A stretch of DNA of 59,162 nt from Comamonadaceae bacterium (GTDB lineage: Bacteria > Pseudomonadota > Gammaproteobacteria > Burkholderiales > Burkholderiaceae_C): NCBI GenBank assembly GCA_947372745.1, contig CANBUY010000010.1:1-59162 (forward strand), written 5' to 3'. The stretch's first letter is position 1; each line of letters begins with the position of its first letter. Made by a program: the position numbers and the translations under genes. This document shows, one piece after another, positions 35,457-44,230 of the stretch. Below the pieces are notes generated by a model. That model was not told where the DNA came from. It saw nothing but the letters and a program-made list of their open reading frames with translations, and searched no databases.

Positions 35457-36148
35457 TGCCGCGTTACGCCGTCTATTTTTCGCCAGCCATCACCTCGCCC
35501 TGGTGGGCCTTTGGGGCGGGCTGGTTAGGGCGTGATGAATGCCGTAACCAGCCCCTTGAGCAAGCAGAGCTTGAGGAAATATCACGGCAAGCGTTTTATG
35601 CCATGACGCAAGCGCCACGGCGCTATGGATTTCACGCCACATTAAAAGCCCCGTTTCATTTAAAGAGCAATTTTGGCAAATCGGATTTGATAGAAAAACT
35701 AGTCCATTTGTCAAAGCAGCTGAAGCCCGTCGAACTCGGTGCTCTGTGTGCCGTCAAGATGGGCGATTTCGTCGCGCTGGTGCCTCAGAAGATGAGCACC
35801 CAATTGAGCTACCTTGCTGAAAAATGTGTGACTGAAATTGACGACATGCGTGCACCGTTAACTGCGATTGAAATTGCACGGCGAAACGTGGACTCAGCGG
35901 ACGTTCGTGGGCAGTTTTTGCTGGAGAAATTTGGTTATCCGCATGTGATGGAACGGTTCATCTTCCATTTCACTCTCAGTGGACGTGTCACGCCGCAAGT
36001 GGCGGATAGCCTCCTCAAAACGGTTGTGAGCCCACTCAAACAAATGAATCGAAACTCTCCGCTGGTGCTTGACAGACTTTGTCTGTTTGTCGAGGATGCA
36101 CCCGGGGAACCTTTCAGACGCATCGCCGACATGGCGTTGACCGGATGA
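35453..36148 (+). CDS. DUF1045 phosphonate-operon protein, 2H phosphoesterase family
   Basis: A 231-residue protein of the phn-associated DUF1045 family (TIGR03223-like). It has both catalytic H-x-T motifs of 2H phosphoesterases: H61-A-T63 in YGFHATLKAPFHL and H172-F-T174 in FIFHFTLSGRV. That superfamily opens cyclic phosphates, which fits the ribose 1,2-cyclic phosphate made by PhnJ. No PhnP gene is seen here, so this protein probably takes that step. AGGAGG sits six bases before ATG 35453. It overlaps phnF and phnN at both ends. Confidence 0.88.
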   Translation: MMPRYAVYFSPAITSPWWAFGAGWLGRDECRNQPLEQAELEEISRQAFYAMTQAPRRYGFHATLKAPFHLKSNFGKSDLIEKLVHLSKQLKPVELGALCAVKMGDFVALVPQKMSTQLSYLAEKCVTEIDDMRAPLTAIEIARRNVDSADVRGQFLLEKFGYPHVMERFIFHFTLSGRVTPQVADSLLKTVVSPLKQMNRNSPLVLDRLCLFVEDAPGEPFRRIADMALTG

Positions 36149-36708
36149 AGGGCTGCTGGGTCTTCGTGTGTGGCGCGTCCGGTGCCGGCAAGGACAGCGT
36201 GATGCGCTGGGCTGAGGTCTATTTGGCGGAAAAGCAGAACATAGTCTTCTCACGCAGAATGGTGACCAGGCCCGCGACGCCGGGTTCAGATCATGATGAA
36301 GTCACGGTCGATGAATTTGAAATCCATTCAGCGCGTGGCGTGCTTGCCTGGCAATGGTGTGCGAATGGCTTCAAATACGGCATAGATGCTAAGTACGCGG
36401 ATCAGGTGGCAGCGGGGTACATCGTCGTGGTGAATGGGTCACGCGAGCATGTCAACCAACTTGAACACAGTGAGCAGATTAAGGTGGTGCAAATTGAGCT
36501 AAGTCCAGTAGATCTGGAGCTGCGCTTAATTAACAGAGCAAGAGAATCTATCGAAAAAATTGGTGAGCGTTTAGCGCGCAATGATCTTTTCACAACGTTA
36601 TCAGTGCACCATCGAATTGTGAATGATGGCGAACTGGCTGACGCTGGAAAAGCTTTTGCAGATTATCTCGAGGCGGGTCTCGCCAAGCCTTCAAGCATCG
36701 CTAAGTAA
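36145..36708 (+). CDS. phnN: Ribose 1,5-bisphosphate phosphokinase PhnN
   Basis: A 187-residue kinase related to guanylate kinase that turns ribose 1,5-bisphosphate and ATP into PRPP, returning C-P lyase product to nucleotide synthesis. The P-loop GASGAGKDS is at residues 10-18, followed by FSRRMVTRPATPGSDHDEVT and WCANGFKYGI. The start ATG 36145 overlaps the phosphoesterase stop. The 3' end overlaps the convergent HD-domain gene by 46 bases. Confidence 0.93.
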   Translation: MKGCWVFVCGASGAGKDSVMRWAEVYLAEKQNIVFSRRMVTRPATPGSDHDEVTVDEFEIHSARGVLAWQWCANGFKYGIDAKYADQVAAGYIVVVNGSREHVNQLEHSEQIKVVQIELSPVDLELRLINRARESIEKIGERLARNDLFTTLSVHHRIVNDGELADAGKAFADYLEAGLAKPSSIAK

Positions 36709-37229
36709 TGATGCCATTGCGGCGTGGTGGCTTGTGGGTCCTTGGCCAGATCGTCCCATCGACGCAAATTGACAGCATCTTGAGCGAAGGGCTGCTCGAT
36801 AAACCGAGCAGCCTCATCCGAAGAATAAGGACCACCTTGTAGGGCAAGTGAATGCTGGGAGGCTGCAGACAGCCTTGACCAATACAACGCATCAACCGCG
36901 CACAGGTATTTTTTTGCGTCTACATGCAACTTGATGGGTTCAATCACCGCCACTGAAACAACACCCCTTAAAAAGGGGACGGCCAGGTACTGGTGCAAAT
37001 CATCGACAGCAGGCTTAACCTCATTGATATCGTTGCTCTCGGGTAGTCGCAGCAAATGGCCTAAGTCGTGAAGCAGTGCTGCGCAGATGAGTTCAGAGGT
37101 GGCACCTGAATTTTCTGCAAGGCTGGCACATTGCAAGGCATGTTCAAGTTGGCTAACCGCCTCGCCGCCATACTGCGCAGAACCGTAGGTCAGATACAGG
37201 TTTGAAATTTCAGAGAAACTAATTGACAT
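36663..37229 (-). CDS. PhnZ-like HD-domain mixed-valent diiron oxygenase
   Basis: A 188-residue HD protein of the phosphonate-operon HD family (TIGR03276-like). Ligand-like residues align with those I recall for PhnZ: Tyr20, Glu23, His30, His54-Asp55, His58, His79, His102, Lys106 and an Asp at 159/160, with the Y-x2-E-x6-H spacing preserved. PhnZ oxidatively cleaves 2-amino-1-hydroxyethylphosphonate to glycine and phosphate after PhnY hydroxylation. No PhnY is present in the window. It is the last gene of the phnCDE unit, nine bases after phnE. Confidence 0.85.
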   Translation of the reverse strand: MSISFSEISNLYLTYGSAQYGGEAVSQLEHALQCASLAENSGATSELICAALLHDLGHLLRLPESNDINEVKPAVDDLHQYLAVPFLRGVVSVAVIEPIKLHVDAKKYLCAVDALYWSRLSAASQHSLALQGGPYSSDEAARFIEQPFAQDAVNLRRWDDLAKDPQATTPQWHHYLAMLEGLARPASR

Positions 37230-37238
37230 GGTACGTGT

Positions 37239-38051
37239 TCAGATGAGTGACTTGCGGATGTGCGATGACACCACGTCAATCACGGTGACAGAGACAACAA
37301 TAATGATCATCACCGCACAGGTTTCAGCGTACTGAAAACCGCGAATAATATCCCAAAGAATGACACCGATACCGCCTGCCCCCACCATGCCTACCACCGA
37401 GGCCGATCTGACATTGGACTCAAAACGGTACAACGAATACGAAATCCAAAGGGGTAAGACTTGCGGAATAACGCCATAGACAATCTCTTCGAGTGCATTG
37501 GCTCCCGTGGCACGAATGCCTTCTACAGGTTGTGGATCAATCGCTTCGACCGCTTCAGAAAACAACTTAGCTAATACGCCTGTGGTGTGTACAAACAAGG
37601 CCAGGACGCCGGCAAATGGGCCAAGCCCTACGGCCACAATGAAAAGCATTGCAAACACCATTTCATTGATGGCTCGAGACGCATCCATGAGTCGACGCAC
37701 TGGTTGGTAGACCCATGCAGGGGTAATGTTGGACGAAGACAGCAACCCCAAAGGCACAGCAAAGATCACGGCAAGCACCGTCCCCCATAGTGCTATTTGA
37801 AGCGTAATCACCATCTCGGTCAGGTACAGGCGCCAGTCCGTAAACTTGGGCGGGAAAAAATCAGCGGCATAGGTGGCCATATTTCCCGCATCGCGAACCA
37901 AATCAAAGGGTCGCATATCGGCACCTCCCCAAGAGGCGGCCAGCATGGCGAACAGGAGCCCCCAGGCGATCAAGGGCATAAGACTATTGTTCTCGGGCGC
38001 TACTACCATCGGTGATGGAGGCAAGCCCTTCGTGAGCCCAGGTGTGGTCAT
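37239..38051 (-). CDS. phnE: Phosphonate ABC transporter permease PhnE
   Basis: A 270-residue inner-membrane permease with about six helices. Conserved PhnE sequences include [51 protein letters not shown] and the ATPase-docking [16 protein letters not shown]. It ends [10 protein letters not shown]. One permease gene is present, as in many phnCDE systems. Confidence 0.95.
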   Translation of the reverse strand: MTTPGLTKGLPPSPMVVAPENNSLMPLIAWGLLFAMLAASWGGADMRPFDLVRDAGNMATYAADFFPPKFTDWRLYLTEMVITLQIALWGTVLAVIFAVPLGLLSSSNITPAWVYQPVRRLMDASRAINEMVFAMLFIVAVGLGPFAGVLALFVHTTGVLAKLFSEAVEAIDPQPVEGIRATGANALEEIVYGVIPQVLPLWISYSLYRFESNVRSASVVGMVGAGGIGVILWDIIRGFQYAETCAVMIIIVVSVTVIDVVSSHIRKSLI

Positions 38052-38104
38052 GCTTGAAGTCCAGGATGCGTTGATTTGGCGAGCTGATTCATTGACTCAT
38101 CGAC

Positions 38105-39070
38105 TTACTTTGGCAGACTCAAGGCTGCCAACTGTTTGTCGATATCGGCAAGCTTTGCTTGTTTTTCGGTCGGTGACAGGGATGCATCGCCTTCAAATTT
38201 ATTGCGCGTCTTGAACAGCTCAAGTTGGCGAATAGGAATCAATTGAGCATTGGTAGATGCTTTAAAACCAGATAGTTTGGAGAGCTTGAATAAGTTATCT
38301 TTCTCAGTTTGCCCGACTTTACCGTAGGTGAAAAAGAAATCCCGAACCTTGGCTTTGGTCGCCTCAGGCAAGTCTTTACGAATGACCAAAGGATCAAGTG
38401 GAATCAGTGGCGAGGTCCAAAGGATGCGAATGTCATTGAATTTTTCAGGCAACTTGTCTTTTAACTTGTCAAGATTTTCGCTGTTGTTCGTGGCGACATC
38501 AACCTGTTTGTTGACTACAGCCAAGGCGTTTGTTTCGTGGTTTGCAGTACGCGATAATTTGAAAAATGTTTTAACATCAATTTTATTCTGTGCAAAAACA
38601 TAGTAGCTAGGAACCAAATACCCAGAGGTGGAGTTTGGGTCTCCGTTGCCAAACGAAAGGTTCTTCCCTTGTTTAAGCATGTCGTCGAGTGACTTGAGTG
38701 GGCTGTCTTTGTGCACGATCAGGTGTGAGTAATAACCCTGAGTTCCATCGGCATTGACCATTTGAGCGAAGACCTCACCACTGGCACGGTCAACAGCTTC
38801 CATCGCTGATTTGTTGCCAAACCAGGCCACATGTACTTTATTGAAACGCATGCCCTCAATGATGCCGGCGTAGTCCGAAGCAAAAAAAGCATTCACTTTC
38901 ATGCCTGTTTTTTTAGCCATGTCATCCAAAATAGGCTGCCAGTCAGATTTTAAATTTTGGGAAGATTCTGTTGAAATAATTCCGAAATTGAGTTCTTTCA
39001 AGTCCTGTGCGAAGACCGGGTTCAGGGTGAGTAGCGCGGCGCTAGCCAGGCCAAGTAGTATTTTCTTCAT
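38105..39070 (-). CDS. phnD: Phosphonate ABC transporter substrate-binding protein PhnD
   Basis: A 321-residue periplasmic binding protein. The signal peptide MKKILLGLASAALLTLNPVFA precedes the PhnD fold with LNFGIISTESSQNLKSDWQPIL, FFASDYAGIIEGMRFNKVHVAWFGNKSA and YYSHLIVHKDSPL. Ligand preference (2-aminoethylphosphonate or others) is not evident. It lies between phnC and phnE, 33 bases after phnC. Confidence 0.95.
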   Translation of the reverse strand: MKKILLGLASAALLTLNPVFAQDLKELNFGIISTESSQNLKSDWQPILDDMAKKTGMKVNAFFASDYAGIIEGMRFNKVHVAWFGNKSAMEAVDRASGEVFAQMVNADGTQGYYSHLIVHKDSPLKSLDDMLKQGKNLSFGNGDPNSTSGYLVPSYYVFAQNKIDVKTFFKLSRTANHETNALAVVNKQVDVATNNSENLDKLKDKLPEKFNDIRILWTSPLIPLDPLVIRKDLPEATKAKVRDFFFTYGKVGQTEKDNLFKLSKLSGFKASTNAQLIPIRQLELFKTRNKFEGDASLSPTEKQAKLADIDKQLAALSLPK

Positions 39071-39103
39071 GTCAATAGTCCAATAGTTAAAAGTTAAAAG
39101 TGT

Positions 39104-39985
39104 CTAGGCCGCAAAGGCCAATCGTTCACGAGCGACGATAAGTGTTGGCCAAGCCATATGAGGTACGTGCGGCTTGCTGTCTTGGAGGCTTGAAATATGG
39201 TCACCTAGAGCCAGAATGTCATCAGCATCAGCGCCGTAAAGTTCACGCAGAAGCGCGGGAGTCAAGTCGAGTGAAGGGCCGTCATAGACCACGCGTCCCT
39301 GGTTAAGGGCAATTGTTCTTGGACAATATTTCATGGCTACGTTCACCTGGTGAAGCGACACCACGACAGTGCACAGATCTTCCCGGTTGACCTTGGCCAA
39401 AATATCCATGACTTTTCTTGATGACTCCGGGTCCAACGAGGCAATGGGTTCGTCGGCAAGTATTACCTTGGCCCCTTGAACCAGCGCCCTGGCAATGGCC
39501 GCCCGCTGTTGCTGCCCACCCGACAGTGTGGAGGCACGCTGGAAACTGCACTCTTCTATGCCTACACGTCGGAGTGCCTCAATGCCATGGGCTATTTCTG
39601 TGTTGGTAAACCAACGCAATAAACTTCGCCATAGCGGAATCTTGTGCAAGGTGCCAGCCAGCACGTTAACTATGACGGGTAAACGATCAACCAGATTGAA
39701 TTGTTGAAAGATAAACCCAACACCAGACCGTGTTTTTCGGATATTTTCATCAATTTTTCCATGGGCCTGTATCGACTTGCCATGGATTTCTATCGTGCCT
39801 TGACCTGATGCATCGCCTGCCATCAGGCCGGCCATGTGTCTAAGCAGCGTGGATTTGCCAGAGCCTGAGGCCCCGATTAAAGCCACCATCTCACCCGCTT
39901 CAATATGAATATGGATGTCTTGCAGTGCCTTGCGGCCACTGGTAAATGTTTTGTTTAGTGATTTGATACTGATGGCAGCAACCAT
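39104..39985 (-). CDS. phnC: Phosphonate ABC transporter ATP-binding protein PhnC
   Basis: A 293-residue ATPase. Walker [11 protein letters not shown] loop [19 protein letters not shown], signature [15 protein letters not shown], Walker [16 protein letters not shown] good AGGAG precedes ATG 39985. It is the first gene of phnC-phnD-phnE-HD oxygenase. About 40 bases upstream lies a motif shared with the 33-bp repeats of the phnG/phnF regions. Confidence 0.95.
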   Translation of the reverse strand: MVAAISIKSLNKTFTSGRKALQDIHIHIEAGEMVALIGASGSGKSTLLRHMAGLMAGDASGQGTIEIHGKSIQAHGKIDENIRKTRSGVGFIFQQFNLVDRLPVIVNVLAGTLHKIPLWRSLLRWFTNTEIAHGIEALRRVGIEECSFQRASTLSGGQQQRAAIARALVQGAKVILADEPIASLDPESSRKVMDILAKVNREDLCTVVVSLHQVNVAMKYCPRTIALNQGRVVYDGPSLDLTPALLRELYGADADDILALGDHISSLQDSKPHVPHMAWPTLIVARERLAFAA

Positions 39986-40025
39986 GTGAAACTCCTGTTC
40001 AATGGCGCTAAGTTAACGACACAAT

Positions 40026-40047
40026 ATGTCAAATTGATGTCTGATTC
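40026..40047. promoter_or_regulatory. Motif shared with the phnG/phnF repeat, upstream of phnC
   Basis: TGTCAAATTGATGTCT then GATTCA matches the pattern TGTCA-N4-GATGTCTRAWTCA of the repeats at 33267 and 34632. It lies about 42 bases before the phnC start and about 80 before the plus-strand zinc-ribbon gene. It may be a PhnF operator or a degenerate Pho box. Confidence 0.45.
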
Positions 40048-40124
40048 AAAACAATCACGTTTCCGTCATCAATGTGACGCTTGGGTCATGCACAATGAAA
40101 TCCTCTTAATTCGACTTCATCAAG

Positions 40125-40331
40125 ATGTACAAAACTGAACCTTCACAGATGTCCTCTTCTGGTTTGCGGTACACCGTCAAGGAGAATGGCTCAGCATTTC
40201 AAGGCATGGGGCAGTCAGGGGAGACATTGAGTTGCATCAAGTGCGGACAGCATAAGTTGCGTCGCAACGGGGTATTTAAGCGTTACCCCACGGCGCTTAT
40301 GTTTTATTGTGCGGATTGCAAGCCAAAGTAG
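40125..40331 (+). CDS. Small zinc-ribbon-like protein (68 aa)
   Basis: Function unknown. CIKCGQHKLRRNGVFKRYP ends a 23-residue run up to CADC; the two CxxC pairs (residues about 37-40 and 63-66) form a probable zinc ribbon of basic character, as in small nucleic-acid-binding proteins. The N-terminus is polar and probably flexible. No clear ribosome-binding site precedes ATG 40125. It lies between divergent phnC and the PhoD gene. Confidence 0.6.
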   Translation: MYKTEPSQMSSSGLRYTVKENGSAFQGMGQSGETLSCIKCGQHKLRRNGVFKRYPTALMFYCADCKPK

Positions 40332-40398
40332 CTACTCGACTGTAAGTCTGATCCGTATTGATGGCTGTTTAATGCCCTTCAGATTTGGTTTAATCAAG

Positions 40399-40435
40399 CT
40401 GTCATTTCATCCACTTCAAATATCAAATTTTGGAG
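40399..40435 (+). promoter_or_regulatory. Possible partial Pho box and ribosome-binding site before phoD
   Basis: The half-site CTGTCAT (40399-40405) matches the first half of a Pho box 46 bases before the phoD start, but the second half is poor. GGAG at 40432-40435 is the ribosome-binding site. Phosphate control is therefore only suggested. Confidence 0.3.
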
Positions 40436-40444
40436 TAAGTGGAA

Positions 40445-42211
40445 ATGATGAAAGAAACCAGTCGTCGCAGCTTTATAGTCAAAACCGCCTCAGCAGGTGC
40501 AGTTGTTGCATTGGGCGGAACTTTGGTGGCATGTGGAGATGCTGCGGTCCCGAAGTCTGAATTTAATTACGGACTTGCCAGTGGCGATCCACTGTCAGAT
40601 CGTGTCATTCTATGGACTCACGCCAAGATTCCGTTGAGTAATGAAAGCGTTGGTTTGACCTGGCAAGTCGCGAGCGATGTTGGCTTTGCAAGTATCGTCA
40701 AAAGTGGGCAGTTGAAAGCGACTGAAGCATCGTCGTTTACGGCCAAAGTTGACGTAACGGGACTAAGCGCTGGAACTACTTACTTTTATCGCTTTGTCGA
40801 TGATGCAGGCGTTGCATCCATCACTGGTACCACAAGAACACTGCCTACTACCAGTGCGACATCGGTCAAACTCGCCGTATTTTCGTGCTCTCTTTATTCT
40901 GCAGGATTTTTTAATGCCTACGATGCCGCAGCCAAGTCTGATGCGCAGTACGCCATTCATCTGGGCGATTACTTGTATGAGTACGGTTCTGATGCTGCAA
41001 AATTTGGCAATACAGACGCTGTAACTTCCACCACAGCGGTGTCCTTGGGTCGCGTTATCTCGCCTGCCAACGATATGGTGAGTTTGAGTGATTATCGAAC
41101 GAGATTTGCCTTGTACAGGTCCGATGTCAACCTGCAGGCGCTGCATGCAAAAATGCCTTGGATTACTGTTTGGGATGACCATGAGTTCGCCAATGATGCG
41201 TACATGACAGGGGCAGAGAATCACAATCCAACAACGCAGGGCGACTGGACCACGCGAAAAACCATCGCGGCCAAGGTCTACCACGAGTGGATGCCGATAA
41301 GAACCCATGCATCAGGCGATCAATTCAAAATATACAGAAGCTTTGATTTTGGTAATTTATTGTCTTTGCATATGCTTGATACACGCATAGAGGGGCGTGA
41401 TCAGCAATACGGTGCCTTTGGCGATTTAGACGGCGGTGTGGTTCGTTACTTGACTGGTTTGGGAACGGGCACGGAGTCCTCGCGCCGCATGATCAGCACG
41501 GTTCAACAAACCTGGTTGACCAGCAGCGTGACGGCTTCAACGGCTACGTGGCAGTTTTTAGGCAACCAGGACATCATGGCGCGAATGTGGTTTCCCGGTT
41601 CTGTTCTTACTGCGTTCGCCACCAACCCTGCATCTGTACCCGGGAAAATTAGCGAATATTTGACGGCCAAGGCAACGAGGGCAGCAGCACCAGGAGCCCT
41701 AAGTCCAACTCAGACCGCATTACTAGCAGCCACGAAAATACCTTACAACCTCGACTCATGGGATGGCTATCCTGCCAATCGTGAATCGGTGTTGCAAATG
41801 GTGAAAGCAAGTGGTAAAAAACTCGTGGCTTTGTCAGGCGACTCTCACAATGCATGGTTTGCCAATTTGACGACGCTGACTGGTGAAAAAGTGGGTGTTG
41901 AATTTGCCACATCCTCCGTGACTGCCCCTGGGTTTGAGAGTGCCGGCTTAGGTGATACAGCGAGTTCGCTGGATGGCAGTGCTCTGGTTCCTCAGTTAGG
42001 AAGCGCCGCCATAGGTGCTGGTTTGGGACTGGTCGATGACCTGAACTACTCAGACACTACACAACGCGGCTACCTACTCATGACCGTGACTAGCGCTGCG
42101 GTCAAAGGTGAGTTTGTGTTTGTGAACACCGTGAAATCAAAAGCCTATACGGCCAGTGTGGGGAAAACAATTACTGTGGCTGCGGCTAATGGCGCTGTGA
42201 CGTACAGCTAA
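40445..42211 (+). CDS. phoD: PhoD-family alkaline phosphatase, Tat-exported
   Basis: A 588-residue phosphatase/phosphodiesterase. The Tat signal TSRRSFIVKTASAGAVVAL ends in GGTLVACG, whose Cys suggests a Tat lipoprotein. An N-terminal PhoD domain (GLASGDPLSDRVILWTHAKI...) precedes the metallophosphatase core with HLGDYLYEYG, TVWDDHEFAND, FLGNQDIMARM and LSGDSHNAWFAN, which carry the metal ligands. PhoD enzymes use Fe/Ca and release phosphate from phosphodiesters and monoesters. The phytase-like gene follows 37 bases later on the same strand. Confidence 0.93.
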   Translation: MMKETSRRSFIVKTASAGAVVALGGTLVACGDAAVPKSEFNYGLASGDPLSDRVILWTHAKIPLSNESVGLTWQVASDVGFASIVKSGQLKATEASSFTAKVDVTGLSAGTTYFYRFVDDAGVASITGTTRTLPTTSATSVKLAVFSCSLYSAGFFNAYDAAAKSDAQYAIHLGDYLYEYGSDAAKFGNTDAVTSTTAVSLGRVISPANDMVSLSDYRTRFALYRSDVNLQALHAKMPWITVWDDHEFANDAYMTGAENHNPTTQGDWTTRKTIAAKVYHEWMPIRTHASGDQFKIYRSFDFGNLLSLHMLDTRIEGRDQQYGAFGDLDGGVVRYLTGLGTGTESSRRMISTVQQTWLTSSVTASTATWQFLGNQDIMARMWFPGSVLTAFATNPASVPGKISEYLTAKATRAAAPGALSPTQTALLAATKIPYNLDSWDGYPANRESVLQMVKASGKKLVALSGDSHNAWFANLTTLTGEKVGVEFATSSVTAPGFESAGLGDTASSLDGSALVPQLGSAAIGAGLGLVDDLNYSDTTQRGYLLMTVTSAAVKGEFVFVNTVKSKAYTASVGKTITVAAANGAVTYS

Positions 42212-42248
42212 TTTCATTCTTTCATTCACACAATCAATCAGGAGTTTT

Positions 42249-43610
42249 ATGATGCTTCACTCATTCAAGTATTACTGCGCTATGGGCTTGACGGGCCTGC
42301 TCAGTCTTCCTGTCGCGGGTTTTGCCCAATCAGTTTATCCGGCTACATTGGCCGGCCATGCAATCTTGCCCGCTGAAACTTACATTGCGGCACCTAAAGA
42401 CGCACCGGAGGATTTACAAATCAGTGGAAAATTCACCACCACTAAACGCGTGGATAAGTTGGCCAGTGTTGAGGGCTTGTCTGCAGGTCGCCCTACTGGT
42501 GTCTCGCTCCCTTTTAAAGGTCAACCGCTTCAAGGGCACTCTGGTATTAAACGTATGGCTGATGGGAGCTACTGGCTCCTGACTGATAACGGTGCTGGTG
42601 CCAAAGCCAACTCGCCTGACTTCATGCTTTATCTCAATCGATACGCGGTTGATTTCAAGACTGGCAAGTTCAATCGTCTTGAAACTGTCTTTTTGCATGA
42701 CCCTGACCGCAAGGTCCCCTTTCGGATTGTTCATGAGGGGAGCAAGCAGCGTTACCTGACGGGTTCAGATTTCGACACCGAAAGTTTTCAGATTGCCGGT
42801 GGCGCACTCTGGATCGGTGATGAGTTTGGCCCTTTTCTTATCAAGACCGATTTGAAAGGGAAAGTATTGGCGGTGTTTGAGACTCTGGTCGAGGGTGCGG
42901 TGGTGCGCTCGCCCGATCATCCTGCGGTCGTGATGCCGTCTGCCCCGAACGGAGAAGTCAAATTTCAAGTGCGCCGCTCCAAGGGCTTTGAGGGTATGGC
43001 CGTTTCCAGTGATGGCAGTAAGTTGTATCCTTTGTTGGAAGGCGCTTTATGGGATGAGAAAACCAAAGCACCTGAAACGCTGGACGGTAAACAGTTCTTG
43101 CGCGTTCTAGAGTTTGATGTGAAGTCCGAGAAATGGACAGGACGCCACTGGAAGTATGTGCTGGAAGCCAACCACCATGCGATTGGTGATTTCAATATGG
43201 TGGACGCCACGACGGGTCTCATTATTGAGCGCGACAACGGCGAGGGTACTGCTGACAAGGCTTGCCCTGAGGGTCAGAAAAACACGAATTGCTTTCATGA
43301 CTTGGCCAAGTTCAAACGCGTCTATAAAGTCGAACTAACCGAGGCTAATGTTGGAAGCCCTCTGCGAAAAATCGGCTACATCGACTTGATGGCTATTGGC
43401 GACCCCAATAAACTTGCGCGCAAACCTTTGAACGCCGGCGTATTTACATTCCCGTTCTTCACGATTGAAAACGTCGATACCGTTGACGCTACCCACATCG
43501 TTGTGGGTAACGACAATAATTTACCCTTCTCTAGCAGTCGCGATCCTAACAAAGCAGATGACAACGAGTTGATTCTGCTGGAGGTGGGCGACTTTTTAAA
43601 AGCGCGCTAA
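42249..43610 (+). CDS. Exported phytase-like esterase (PF13449)
   Basis: A 453-residue protein with a signal peptide (about residues 1-27, ending VAGFAQ). Sequences such as SGIKRMADGSYWLLTDNGAGAKANSPDFMLYLNRY, WIGDEFGPFLIKTDLKGK and KGFEGMAVSSDGSKLYPLLEGAL are those of the 'esterase-like activity of phytase' family, a beta-propeller found in alkaline phosphatase/phytase contexts. AGGAG is five bases before ATG 42249. Position after phoD supports a role in organic phosphate use; activity is not proven. Confidence 0.85.
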   Translation: MMLHSFKYYCAMGLTGLLSLPVAGFAQSVYPATLAGHAILPAETYIAAPKDAPEDLQISGKFTTTKRVDKLASVEGLSAGRPTGVSLPFKGQPLQGHSGIKRMADGSYWLLTDNGAGAKANSPDFMLYLNRYAVDFKTGKFNRLETVFLHDPDRKVPFRIVHEGSKQRYLTGSDFDTESFQIAGGALWIGDEFGPFLIKTDLKGKVLAVFETLVEGAVVRSPDHPAVVMPSAPNGEVKFQVRRSKGFEGMAVSSDGSKLYPLLEGALWDEKTKAPETLDGKQFLRVLEFDVKSEKWTGRHWKYVLEANHHAIGDFNMVDATTGLIIERDNGEGTADKACPEGQKNTNCFHDLAKFKRVYKVELTEANVGSPLRKIGYIDLMAIGDPNKLARKPLNAGVFTFPFFTIENVDTVDATHIVVGNDNNLPFSSSRDPNKADDNELILLEVGDFLKAR

Positions 43611-43611
43611 C

Positions 43612-44184
43612 TTACTGCTTGATAGCTTCAATCTGAACGATCAAACGGACATTTTTTGGGAATCCCCAGTCAATGCCGTAGTTCATGCCGAACTGGGTGC
43701 GGTCAATGGTGGTTTCAAAATCACCGCCACATACTTCACGCTTGAGCATGGGGCTGTTGTAGCAATTGAAGTTGCTGGCTTTGAGGGTGACAGGCTGTGT
43801 CTTGCCAAGAAGCGTCAGTGAACCACTGACTTCGGAGACCTTGTCTGCGCTGAAGCTGAACTTGTCTGATACAAATTTAGCGGTTGGGAATTTGGCAGCA
43901 TCAAACAAATCAGCACTTTGGAGGTGTTGGTTAAAAGCGGTGGTGCCGGTGTTGATGGACGTGATGTCAATCACCACCTCAACCTTGCCGGTTTTACCAG
44001 CGCGGTCAAACTCAAGCTTGCCTTCTTTTTTATCAAAGCGACCGCGATTGGTGGTTGTGCCAAAGTGACCAATCTCGAAGGTTGCAAAGGTGTGGGTGCC
44101 GTCAATCGCGTAGTCGGCGGCTTGGGCCTGGGTTGCGCCAGCAAGCATAGCTGCGGAGGCGAAAGCAATGTGAGATAAACGCAT
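43612..44184 (-). CDS. YceI-family periplasmic protein 1
   Basis: A 190-residue lipocalin-like protein with signal peptide (ends AQAA, about residue 23). IDGTHTFATFEIGHFGTTTNRGRFDKKEGKLEFD is the standard YceI opening. It has a Cys pair (FNCYNSPMLKREVCGG) and ends MNYGIDWGFPKNVRLIVQIEA. YceI proteins bind isoprenoid-type lipids such as ubiquinone precursors. ATG 44184 has AGGAG eight bases upstream; the frame further upstream is AT-rich leader. Third gene of the cytochrome b561-YceI-YceI unit. Confidence 0.9.
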   Translation of the reverse strand: MRLSHIAFASAAMLAGATQAQAADYAIDGTHTFATFEIGHFGTTTNRGRFDKKEGKLEFDRAGKTGKVEVVIDITSINTGTTAFNQHLQSADLFDAAKFPTAKFVSDKFSFSADKVSEVSGSLTLLGKTQPVTLKASNFNCYNSPMLKREVCGGDFETTIDRTQFGMNYGIDWGFPKNVRLIVQIEAIKQ

Positions 44185-44230
44185 GAAAAAACTCCTGTTA
44201 AAAAAGAAAAAACGACTCTGAAAAAACGTA

